Source of the DNA: Coleofasciculus sp937127375 | GTDB taxonomy: Bacteria > Cyanobacteriota > Cyanobacteriia > Cyanobacteriales > Coleofasciculaceae | DNA: 64,000 nt | NCBI GenBank assembly: GCA_040218875.1 | Contig: JAVJQP010000161.1 | Reading direction: 5' to 3' (one strand) | Notes under the pieces: generated by a model | The model's input: only the letters and a program-made list of their open reading frames with translations | What the model was told of the DNA's origin: nothing | The model's database searches: none | Position numbers and translations under genes: made by a program | Part shown: positions 27,154 to 35,459 of the stretch, one piece after another | How the letters are laid out: each line of letters starts with the position of its first letter | How positions within the stretch are numbered: position 1 is the stretch's first letter

Positions 27154-29118
27154 TCAAACGTTAATCAACGCTCTAATATTATTCACATCAAAATCCAGTT
27201 GGGCAAAGTCTTGCTTGTGATTTAACAGAATTTTGCGGAATTCGGCGGGAATATCCCCATCTTCATTCTTGATGATATATCCATACTTAATCGCCGTTAA
27301 CACATTCACCAGATAAAGCAGTTGCGTCGCTTCTCCTGAATCTGGAGCAATAGTCGGATCATCCTCATTCCCAAAACTACCATTACGCAGTCCGAGAGAA
27401 CTATACAAGATTTCTCCTCCAGCATCTGTTTGGGAATCATTCACCCAGGAATGCCACAAGGTTACGTGGAAAATCGCAAACCGACAGAACTGTTTTAAGT
27501 ATTCCATATCATTGGCATCAGGTTTATCCGATAGCGTAATCGGACTTACCACTTTCAGACTGCCATTGATGGTGCGTCGGGAATTATTCGGTTGAGTCAG
27601 TTCATTCGTATCGTACCATTCATACCCATCGTCGCCACCACCGTCTTTTCCGGGTTCATACGCCACACTATGGTTAACCAAGTCATCCGATAAGCGATGA
27701 ATTTCAATCCATTCGCGTTCAATCTCATCCTGATACGTTTGGAAAAAGACATCAATATATTCCGTCAAAAGCTGCCAATAGAGATTGGCTATTTTGGCAT
27801 AGGTATGCGTTTCACATAACGGCTGACGAGGTTGCCATCCTTTCCAATCCAACTGCGACATGCTCTCATGACAAATCTGCACCACACTCTCTGGTGTCAA
27901 TGGTCCAGCGGTGACAACATAGCCCACATTTGGGTCTACCAATACCGTATCCGCTCGTCGATTGATGTTAATCAAACTCTTGAGATGAGGAATCAACATC
28001 AGGCGGAGCGGACTTTTTCGCAAGTTACGGAATGCAGCAACTGTATATTGCTCCATTTGCAAATGAGCTTTTATATAATGCTCAATCAGTTCAGCAGCGA
28101 AGAAAGTGTTGGTGCGAAAAATTCGTTTAGCTTGCAACCATTTATCGCCATCCTTGGGAGTATAGGTAATCGGTTCTTTCAGGGCAGAAAAGGGGGCGTA
28201 GGAATCAGGCTGTCGGCTTTGAATAGTAATTGATGTGGGTAAAAATTTGCCATCTTTTACCTCAAAGGTTGCATCGACATTGTGCAGGTCATGAATCTGA
28301 TCTTTTTCGTAAGCATCCCAGTTAAATGTCACTTTGTACTCATTCGGTTTACTCTTATTTTTTTTCGGTAAGCAGGGATTCATCCCATTGAGAACCCGCA
28401 GTCCAAAAAATTCATCACTTCGGGTATATCCCGGATTTTTTCGCTCTAGCTCAATCGTGGAATTGGGTGGATAATCAGCTTGAATTTCCTGGAGAGAGGG
28501 TTGATTCGGATTAAGCGTATTTTCGATAACATGCTTGGCTTTAATTGGGGTTAAAAGATTCGCAGCTTCATAACCTTGTAGTTTACGACCAATCGCATCT
28601 TCGTCCGGTGTTCCCTCTAACTCGGTAAATAGAATACGGGGGAAGGGATTTGTGGCGTTGTAAAGCCAGTAGGGAACAGTGCAAGTGCCAAAGTCATATT
28701 CTTTTTGCGTAACATTATCGGGTCCTTTAATCGTGTAGGCGAGACGTTTGGCAAGCACCAATTCATTGTTGGTATCGAAGTTGCTGCGAATTTCGATGAC
28801 TCTCAGTTCTAAATCTGGCTTGTCTTTAAACCCCGCTTGTTCCGGATCATAGTAAATCTCAAAATACCCATTGCGATCCGTTATCCCTTTCCCTAGATAC
28901 TCTTCCGGTGTACCAATGTCTCGATCCCACAACTCCACTTCCATATTATGTAAGGGGTTTTGGGTGTCACTGAAGACAAGCTGACCGATAACTTTACTTA
29001 ACTGCGATCGTTGTTTTGCCGCTTTTTTTTTGAGTTTTTGCTGAGCGCTAGACGTGTTAATTAGCCTGAGCTTTAAAACTTGGAATAGTTCTTGAACAAT
29101 CGTTTGCGACTTGGTCAT
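27154..29118 (-). CDS. Lipoxygenase family protein
   Basis: A 654-aa protein with the iron ligands of lipoxygenases: H347 and H352 in EHYIKAHLQMEQ, followed by AAFRNLRKSPLRLMLIPHLK (the HPxxxLLxPH region), then H556 and N560 in LWHSWVN. The C-terminus is NIRALINV, so the terminal ligand would be Val instead of the usual Ile. A GLRVLNGMNP segment matches the conserved N-lobe. Residues 42-110 form a transthyretin-like beta sandwich instead of a typical PLAT domain. It would dioxygenate polyunsaturated fatty acids. The P450 at 29625 is divergent; shared oxylipin metabolism is inferred. Confidence 0.88.
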   Translation of the reverse strand: MTKSQTIVQELFQVLKLRLINTSSAQQKLKKKAAKQRSQLSKVIGQLVFSDTQNPLHNMEVELWDRDIGTPEEYLGKGITDRNGYFEIYYDPEQAGFKDKPDLELRVIEIRSNFDTNNELVLAKRLAYTIKGPDNVTQKEYDFGTCTVPYWLYNATNPFPRILFTELEGTPDEDAIGRKLQGYEAANLLTPIKAKHVIENTLNPNQPSLQEIQADYPPNSTIELERKNPGYTRSDEFFGLRVLNGMNPCLPKKNKSKPNEYKVTFNWDAYEKDQIHDLHNVDATFEVKDGKFLPTSITIQSRQPDSYAPFSALKEPITYTPKDGDKWLQAKRIFRTNTFFAAELIEHYIKAHLQMEQYTVAAFRNLRKSPLRLMLIPHLKSLININRRADTVLVDPNVGYVVTAGPLTPESVVQICHESMSQLDWKGWQPRQPLCETHTYAKIANLYWQLLTEYIDVFFQTYQDEIEREWIEIHRLSDDLVNHSVAYEPGKDGGGDDGYEWYDTNELTQPNNSRRTINGSLKVVSPITLSDKPDANDMEYLKQFCRFAIFHVTLWHSWVNDSQTDAGGEILYSSLGLRNGSFGNEDDPTIAPDSGEATQLLYLVNVLTAIKYGYIIKNEDGDIPAEFRKILLNHKQDFAQLDFDVNNIRALINV

Positions 29119-29624
29119 GTTGATGTCCTTTTCTCAAAAAAAAACGTTACAGGTTTATTGATGCCTTTCCACGGATGATGCCGGAATCCTTAATCATTCA
29201 TGAGATAGCCTAAAGGCTGAAGCCGGAGCAATGGGACGATTCGTTAACCCATCAGCAATTGGCAAATAACCAACAATCGGCTTTATTAGCAAATAGCAAT
29301 AGATTTGTCAATGCGTGAACCAGAAATAACTCAATACTTATGAGTCCAAATTAGTTGTGAAATAGTAATCCTTGCTGGGCAAGACTTTCAGCCCTCTTGG
29401 TGTTCACTACTCATTTAGACTGGCTCGACTGGCTCTATTTGGGAACAGATTCATACTGTATACTATTTTTATTCATTTTTCAAGTTAGTTAGGATCGATG
29501 TCATTTCATTAAGAAATGTTTAGATTTTTTGCCTAAGTTGAGCTGAACGCCATAAAGTTTAATACGTATGATGATAAACTTCTAAATTAACCCTTTCCAG
29601 CAACCAAAACCCATAGGAATTAGG
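29119..29624. other. Divergent promoter region between lipoxygenase and P450 genes
   Basis: About 500 bases containing both divergent promoters. It is AT-rich near the P450 side. No operator palindrome or ORF was recognised. Confidence 0.45.
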
Positions 29625-30971
29625 ATGGACAATCAAAAAATACTCGAAGTCCATGAGCGTCAACTCAAGTTCTCGCGCCTCTTGGCAAAAATTGGTCAGA
29701 ACAATCCCATTGGCAAAGTCATTCGTTTAAGGGCTTACTTTTTAGACCTTCCGGTACTAACCAAGCAATGGCGAGATTATTTGTATGTGCGGAAGGAACA
29801 GATCTCCGATAAATTTCTGGGTTTGGATCAGGGAATCATCCATACCTCCTACGCTGACGCCAAAAGACTGATTGAAACCACACCTCAGCAACGGGATAAT
29901 TATTTGGGACCCTTGAAAATCAATGCTCGCAGTTATTTTCTCGGTCATCCCTTATGTTTAGGAACCAATGGTGATGAACATGCAGGGATTCGAGCGTTAT
30001 TTTTTCACGCCTTGCCAGAACCCGAAGAAACGACAGAGAAACTGGCACAGCTAGTCGATACAGGACTAGCTACAGCGACCAAGCAGGGAATAATTGATGT
30101 TAAAACTGACTTACCCAAAATGATCGTTGCCCTATTACACGAACTAATTCTGAACCTCAAATTATCTGAAGAAGAAATTGCTGGGTCAGTTAGCTATATT
30201 GGCGGGCTGGGATTAGCGACTGTTCCCAATCTTATTCATAACACACTGTTGAGAAATAAAACGCGATCGCACATTCAGCATCGCCAAGGGTTAGTCGAGG
30301 CGTACAAAAAATCTCCCAAGTATCAAGAGTATCTGGCGTTCGGGGCGACGCATCAGTTAAATGAACAACAGGTTGTCAATAATCTGTTTGATATGATCCA
30401 CGTTGCCGGAACTGCTGGAACCAGTGATCTCCTTGCCTCTGTGTTCGGTGTTTTATGTCAAGATGAAGCCTTGAGAGCAAATGTTAATGCTGAGATTGAT
30501 ACCGTTTGGGATGGTCAAACTCCCCCAAATGCTCAAACCTTAGCCCAACTGGAATTGACTGAAAAGGTAATTTTTGAAACAGCCCGTCTTTATCCACCCG
30601 TTCGTTTTCTCAATCAAATGTCTACCGAACCAATGGAAGTAGAAATTGGCGGTCAGCGATGTCCATTCCAAAAGGGAACTCGTCTAGTCGCTTCCCTGTT
30701 TACAGCGAATCGCGATCCTGACAAATATGAAGAGCCAGATACATTTAAAACCACACGAGATTATAGCGATATTTTATCCTGGAATGGCTCGAATCAGGAA
30801 CGCAACTGTCCGGGCAAATCCTTATCGATTGCCATCGTAAAACTGTTCTGTTTATATGCGTTTAAACACTATCAATGGCGTTCTGTTTCTGGTGTAGAAT
30901 GGGATATGAAAAAGTTTGCTCCCTTTAAGCCAAATCTAGTATTGAATGGCTTTGCACGGCGAGCCAACTAA
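29625..30971 (+). CDS. Cytochrome P450, CYP74-like features
   Basis: A 448-aa P450. The K-helix ExxR motif is E318-R321 (ETARLYPPVR), and the heme-ligand Cys is C395 in NQERNCPGKSL. The I-helix reads VAGTAGTSDLL, so the acid residue of the usual AGx(D/E)T oxygen-activation motif is replaced by Gly, and the heme loop lacks the usual FxxG. This pattern is typical of CYP74-clan enzymes, which rearrange fatty-acid hydroperoxides without oxygen or reductase. The divergent lipoxygenase would supply that substrate. Membership in the clan is inference. A 183-aa gene follows after 61 bases. Confidence 0.85.
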   Translation: MDNQKILEVHERQLKFSRLLAKIGQNNPIGKVIRLRAYFLDLPVLTKQWRDYLYVRKEQISDKFLGLDQGIIHTSYADAKRLIETTPQQRDNYLGPLKINARSYFLGHPLCLGTNGDEHAGIRALFFHALPEPEETTEKLAQLVDTGLATATKQGIIDVKTDLPKMIVALLHELILNLKLSEEEIAGSVSYIGGLGLATVPNLIHNTLLRNKTRSHIQHRQGLVEAYKKSPKYQEYLAFGATHQLNEQQVVNNLFDMIHVAGTAGTSDLLASVFGVLCQDEALRANVNAEIDTVWDGQTPPNAQTLAQLELTEKVIFETARLYPPVRFLNQMSTEPMEVEIGGQRCPFQKGTRLVASLFTANRDPDKYEEPDTFKTTRDYSDILSWNGSNQERNCPGKSLSIAIVKLFCLYAFKHYQWRSVSGVEWDMKKFAPFKPNLVLNGFARRAN

Positions 30972-31032
30972 TTGGTAGGTACTGCCTTGGCGAATACCGT
31001 TTTACCTCGATCAACAAAGATAAAAACAAATC

Positions 31033-31584
31033 ATGCTAACCATTGAAACTCGGCAACTTAACGATATCGGCGCTTGGATGAAACAAGACAGGTCAACTGA
31101 TTTCCCTGACATTCTGAAAGGGGTCTTTTTTATGGATGGGAATCCTTTTCCCGATGATTGTCTGACATTAGAAGGTGGTCAATGGGACGCGAGGAGTCGA
31201 ACATTATTAGTCTCTGTGTTTGCTCCATTTCAGTGGACATTTAGTGTTTCCGATAAAGGGCGTCGGTTACTCAATATTGTTAATTCAACCAAATTAACCT
31301 ATAAAGTTCAGTTCGATGAAACCTTCCGCCACGCCCAAATCACCCCGATTGTGTTCGGATTCGGTTTACCCAAGTGGATTGCAGAATTCACAATGACTCA
31401 ACTGGATGACGACATGCAAGGCAATACCTGGGAGCGAAAAAACTCTTGGTTGTTAGGACTCTCCGACGCTTGGGGATATACACTCAGAAAGATTTTGGAT
31501 CAAAATCGTCAGTATACTCCCACGTTCTCTAACCTGCAGCCAAGCGTTCCCAATGAGTTTTTGGTGATTAGCAAAAATGAATAA
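31033..31584 (+). CDS. Hypothetical protein in the lipoxygenase-P450 locus
   Basis: A 183-aa soluble protein following the P450 on the same strand after 61 bases, likely co-transcribed. It contains DILKGVFFMDGNPFPDDCLTL, a beta-rich middle (FAPFQWTFSV) and FGFGLPKWIAEFTM. It has no signal peptide or recognisable catalytic motif. An accessory role in oxylipin formation is conceivable from context only. Confidence 0.65.
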   Translation: MLTIETRQLNDIGAWMKQDRSTDFPDILKGVFFMDGNPFPDDCLTLEGGQWDARSRTLLVSVFAPFQWTFSVSDKGRRLLNIVNSTKLTYKVQFDETFRHAQITPIVFGFGLPKWIAEFTMTQLDDDMQGNTWERKNSWLLGLSDAWGYTLRKILDQNRQYTPTFSNLQPSVPNEFLVISKNE

Positions 31585-31656
31585 AACCCTGTTCTTTTTA
31601 GCGGATTTTAACCTGAAGTGGGCAAGCCAAATCAACCCTAAATAGCACGCTCCTTA

Positions 31657-31684
31657 AGGTGGGTGGGCAATGCCCACCCTACGG
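31657..31684. repeat. Short palindromic repeat
   Basis: gggtgggca (31661-31669) pairs with tgcccaccc (31671-31679), followed by tacgg. It lies between convergent genes and could act as a bidirectional terminator. Confidence 0.6.
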
Positions 31685-31750
31685 TATAGCAGGTGATTAA
31701 TCCAAAGTTACCGTGAGGTAGGCAAGAAAAATAAACCCTAACAACAGCTA

Positions 31751-33532
31751 TTAATATCCTAAGGTTAAAGCACCAGGACGTCGGGGATCAGATGCACCGT
31801 TTAAGGTTTGATCAACTAACATAATACTTTGGGTACTTCCCATGGTATTGGTGACAGTAATCTGATGTCCTTTTTCCTCTAAAAGGCGGCTAGTGTCACC
31901 ATTTAATCCTTGTTCAACCATCAACTGATCCGGAAGCCATTGATGATGCACCCGAACAGCATTCGTTGCTTTAGCAATATTCATGTCATGATCGATAACA
32001 TTCAAAATAACCTGCAAAACCGTCGTGATAATCCGACTCCCTCCGGGACTTCCTGTCACCAGAAACGGCTGCTCATCTTTTAAGACAATTGTTGGTGTCA
32101 TAGAACTGAGCATCCGTTTTTCCGGTTCAATGGCGTTAAATTCTCCACCAATCAAGCCAAAGGCATTGGGTACTCCTGGCTTGGCGGAAAAGTCATTCAT
32201 TTCATTATTGAGCAGAATTCCTGTCCCCGGAACCGTTATTTTACTGCCATAACTAAAGTTTAGGGTATACGTATTCGCCACAGCATTACCCTGATTATCT
32301 ATAACTGAATAATGAGTGGTATTGTTGCTTTCTATAAACGGATTAGGATTACCCGGAGCGATTTCTTGACTCGGCGTTGCTTGAGTTAAATTAATGTTAC
32401 GGCGTAGCTGTTCAGCATAGGATTTAGAGATCAACCCGGAAATCGGGACAGACACAAAGTCAGTATCCCCTAAATATTTAGACCTATCCGCATAAGCGAG
32501 TTTCATGCTTTCGGTCATCAAATGAATGGTTTGAGCCGTATTCTGTCCCAGTTCACTCAGAGGAAATGCTTCTAAGATATTCAGCAATTGTACCAGATGA
32601 ATTCCTCCCGAACTGGGTGGTGGCATGGAGTAAATTTCATAACCGCGATAAGTACCGCGAATTGGTTCTCGGATAACGGGTTGATACTCGGCTAAATCCG
32701 CCTTAGAAATCAAGCCATCATTGGCTGCCATCTCTGTCACAATCGCATCAGCGATCGCGCCATGGTAAAATGCCTTTGATCCTTCCCTAGCAATCAGTCT
32801 CAAACTCTGAGCTAAATCCCTTTGCATCAGAGTTTCGCCAATCTGATACGGTTCTCCTCCAGGTTTATAAAAGATTGCCAAACTTGCAGGATAAGCTTGC
32901 ATCCGTTCTTTCACAGCAACTAAGGAACGATGCAAATATTCGGAAACAGGGAAGCCATTTTCGGCTAATTCAATCGCAGGTTGTAACGCCCGTGCTAAAG
33001 AAATTGTTCCGTATTTTTCCAATGCCATAGTTAACCCAGCAACGGTTCCGGGAACACCAACAGCTAAATAACTATGGCGAGATTTTTCAGGATCAACGTC
33101 ACCCGTTTCATCCAGAAACATATCACGAGTGGCGGCTTGGGGAGCTTTTTCCCGATAATCAATGGCAATAGTTTGATTTTCATCAGCTAAATGGACAAGC
33201 ATAAATCCACCGCCGCCAATATTTCCCGCACTGGGTAATGTAACCGCCATTGTAAATCCCATGGTTACAGCAGCATCAATGGCATTTCCACCCTCTTTCA
33301 ATACAGCTAAACCTGCTTCTGTAGCATAGCGTTCTTGAGAGGAAACCATGCCATTTTCCGCGATAACCGGATGAAAGATATCCCTGGGACTATAAATGGG
33401 GACATCTTGAGCGACAACTTGGGTACAAATCAGACTCACTGTAGCCAGGAGAATCAGGATTTGTTTCGGATAGCGAGAAAAGCGATAACCTCGGATAGTG
33501 AGTATTTTTATCCTTTGCTGAAAACGTTTCAC
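31751..33532 (-). CDS. ggt: Gamma-glutamyltranspeptidase
   Basis: A 593-aa precursor of a secreted Ntn-hydrolase. A basic N-terminus and hydrophobic helix (about residues 24-41) end in VAQDV, a likely signal peptide. The autoprocessing site is T405 in NNTTHYSVID, which would become the N-terminal nucleophile of the small subunit. GGGGFMLVH, PGTVAGLTMAL and the SMPPPSSGGIHL and VTGSPGGSRI segments are family signatures. It transfers or hydrolyses gamma-glutamyl groups from glutathione and conjugates in the periplasm. Confidence 0.95.
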   Translation of the reverse strand: MKRFQQRIKILTIRGYRFSRYPKQILILLATVSLICTQVVAQDVPIYSPRDIFHPVIAENGMVSSQERYATEAGLAVLKEGGNAIDAAVTMGFTMAVTLPSAGNIGGGGFMLVHLADENQTIAIDYREKAPQAATRDMFLDETGDVDPEKSRHSYLAVGVPGTVAGLTMALEKYGTISLARALQPAIELAENGFPVSEYLHRSLVAVKERMQAYPASLAIFYKPGGEPYQIGETLMQRDLAQSLRLIAREGSKAFYHGAIADAIVTEMAANDGLISKADLAEYQPVIREPIRGTYRGYEIYSMPPPSSGGIHLVQLLNILEAFPLSELGQNTAQTIHLMTESMKLAYADRSKYLGDTDFVSVPISGLISKSYAEQLRRNINLTQATPSQEIAPGNPNPFIESNNTTHYSVIDNQGNAVANTYTLNFSYGSKITVPGTGILLNNEMNDFSAKPGVPNAFGLIGGEFNAIEPEKRMLSSMTPTIVLKDEQPFLVTGSPGGSRIITTVLQVILNVIDHDMNIAKATNAVRVHHQWLPDQLMVEQGLNGDTSRLLEEKGHQITVTNTMGSTQSIMLVDQTLNGASDPRRPGALTLGY

Positions 33533-33569
33533 AATTGGAATAAAATAGAGTGATTTAGGCAGGAATTAC

Positions 33570-33790
33570 AAATTGTAGGGGGCAGATTTAGCCACAATTG
33601 TAGGGGCGAGTTTAGCCATAATTGTAGGGGCGGGTTTAGGGACAATTGTAGGGGCGGGTTTAGGGAATCAATTCAGATATCCACCAATAACGGAATAACA
33701 AAACCCGCCCTCCCCACCGATAAATGAACAACGAAACCCGCCCTCCCCACCGATAAATGAACAACGAAACCCACCCTCCCCCTTGATCGA
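33570..33790. repeat. Compound repeat array, left flank of the effector island
   Basis: Tandem tgtaggggcgggttta units (4 copies, the first two diverged) are followed by aatcaattcagatatccacc and aaacccgccctccccaccg units with 31-base spacing. The array is present in reverse complement at 37044-37345 on the other side of the island. ORFs read through it are repeat artefacts. Confidence 0.85.
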
Positions 33791-33854
33791 TTGTAGAGAT
33801 ATTGTAGACTACTGGACTAACACAGCTAAAAGGATGGATTAGACTTGTCAATTT

Positions 33855-33905
33855 TATGGGCGCACACCATGCGCCCCTACGGTTTCTGGATGTAATTTTA
33901 ATTCA
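33855..33905. repeat. Palindromic repeat, gggcgca type with tail
   Basis: gggcgcacaccatgcgcccctac forms a hairpin, and the following tttctggatgtaattttaattcatca closely matches the tail of the copy at 53303-53356. Confidence 0.7.
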
Positions 33906-33961
33906 TCACCACGCCACTGCACCTAAAACAGGATGAATAATACCCGATCGCCACCAAACGA

Positions 33962-34804
33962 CTACTCCATGCGATCGCTCATCAGTTTGGGGGTTTGCAG
34001 CTTTGTTCCCCGACTCGTACCCGCCGGATTAGCGTTGATAGGGGAGGTTGGCTTAAGTGGGACAACAATTCTCTCGCGGTACAGATTCGCTCGTTTTTGG
34101 ATCAATCCCTTCTCATCAGGATGTTCGTAAACCAACACACCTCGACTTTGTTGTGCCAAAATTTTGCAGGCAAAATAGTTTGCCATAAAAAGATCTTGTT
34201 TAAACGTTGCTCCCGCTTGGGGGATATCCTTTTTTGCCGGATAATGTTCGGTTAATTCCTTGGGACATTCTCGCAACCACTGCTCAACCCCTTGAGCATA
34301 AGCCCTTGCGACTTGCTCTGAGCTGATTTGCCAAGTCTCCTGCTGACGCTGTAGGCTAAATTTACCATAATGACCCACGGCTTGTACCTCTTTGGCGTCT
34401 TTTGCGATCGCGGATAAAATGTCACCCTGATTCAGAGGCGTTCCACCAGGATGGTTGTGGGTGACGATTTGATCTGTATGAGACGCTTTCCCTTTTGATT
34501 TTTTCGGTTTCTTTTTCGATTTCTTGGGTGGGAACACAGGAATATTTGCTGCGTTATACCCAAAACGTTCTGCCTGTTTCAGTTGCGTTTTCAGTTGCGT
34601 CTGGATATCTGCGGTTTCCTTGGATGAAACGGATGCCTTTTTGGGAGAACCAAAAGGGCGTGTTTCCAAGGGATTCGTTGCAGGTAACTTGGCTTCTCTG
34701 GCTTGGATACCCTTCCCGAAGGAGCGCGTCTGTAGCAAACTCTGTGCTGGGATAAACTCGTCTTCCCCAGACCGTTTTTTACGGATTCGTCGTCGGATAC
34801 CCAT
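33962..34804 (-). CDS. Putative second effector: shared leader plus HNHP-type domain
   Basis: A 280-aa protein. ATG 34804 is chosen because ggaggggg lies six bases upstream; a longer ORF starts at 34867. The first 90 residues match the DUF4157-RNase protein two genes upstream: MGxRRR, two LxxRxFG boxes, KGIQAR and LKQAExFGYNAANIP. A basic Lys/Pro linker follows, then THNHPGGTPLNQGDI (HNHP at about residue 116), which resembles the HNHP...D motif of JAB/MPN-like and phage MuF-type toxin domains. The usual Ser before the Asp is replaced. A secreted effector or toxin is inferred; no own immunity gene is evident. Confidence 0.65.
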   Translation of the reverse strand: MGIRRRIRKKRSGEDEFIPAQSLLQTRSFGKGIQAREAKLPATNPLETRPFGSPKKASVSSKETADIQTQLKTQLKQAERFGYNAANIPVFPPKKSKKKPKKSKGKASHTDQIVTHNHPGGTPLNQGDILSAIAKDAKEVQAVGHYGKFSLQRQQETWQISSEQVARAYAQGVEQWLRECPKELTEHYPAKKDIPQAGATFKQDLFMANYFACKILAQQSRGVLVYEHPDEKGLIQKRANLYRERIVVPLKPTSPINANPAGTSRGTKLQTPKLMSDRME

Positions 34805-34927
34805 AACCCCCTCCAAATTTAACTGGAGATATACTTGACATTTAGCATTATTTTGTGTTTGTGTCAAGTTTGATCGCCAAGCTCAAGTTGCTTCTTCTCA
34901 GACTTTTATTGTGTCTATTGTGTCCAC

Positions 34928-35437
34928 CTACTTATGAAACACCTGAAACTCTACCCCAGAATCAGTCAATCGTTGTGTCAAGGCAGAACGATGCTCATCC
35001 GTACAACCCAACAAAACATTAAACGCCGTTGGGTGTTCCTCTTCGTTGACGATTTGAGGTTGTGTCAGCCATGTCTGATGAGCATCCGATAACACTTCCA
35101 TCAAGATCTGGAAATCCTTTTGAGGGGCGTCTTGTAAAAGCAAATTAGCCTGATTTACCATTAACAGATAAGCTTCCCCATCGAGCCAACTGAGATCCGT
35201 AATGCATTCGTCAAGAGCATCCCAGTTTTCGCCAAAGTAGTAGGGAAACTGAAGGGCTGCACCTATCTCATTGAAAAAGTCAGGCATCGTTTTACTTTTA
35301 TTGCCCCTAACCATCCGAATCGCCGCCTGTGGATAATCTGACGTTAACTGAAAATACAAGTTAGCAAAAGCCGATTCATTTGCCACTTGAACATAGAATA
35401 TTGGTGGCTCCGGTTTAAAAAGCTGCTCACAGTCCAT
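34928..35437 (-). CDS. Barstar-family immunity protein
   Basis: A 169-aa protein. Residues 48-80 carry the barstar signature: a Lys/Thr-rich helix start, then LQFPYYFGENWDALDECITD. Y67, D73 and E77 occupy the positions of barstar Y29, D35 and D39, which plug the barnase active site. An N-terminal extension of about 40 residues and a C-terminal extension are longer than the 90-residue Bacillus barstar. The ATG lies 22 bases downstream of the stop of the barnase-domain toxin gene, exactly the expected toxin-immunity order. It should neutralise that RNase. Confidence 0.88.
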   Translation of the reverse strand: MDCEQLFKPEPPIFYVQVANESAFANLYFQLTSDYPQAAIRMVRGNKSKTMPDFFNEIGAALQFPYYFGENWDALDECITDLSWLDGEAYLLMVNQANLLLQDAPQKDFQILMEVLSDAHQTWLTQPQIVNEEEHPTAFNVLLGCTDEHRSALTQRLTDSGVEFQVFHK

Positions 35438-35459
35438 AACCCATTCTCACTGCTCTTGG

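Noticed and set aside
31751..33532. Gamma-glutamyltranspeptidase as part of the lipoxygenase pathway (leukotriene-like processing)
   Set aside because: It is convergent with the locus and separated by a palindrome; a general glutathione role is sufficient.
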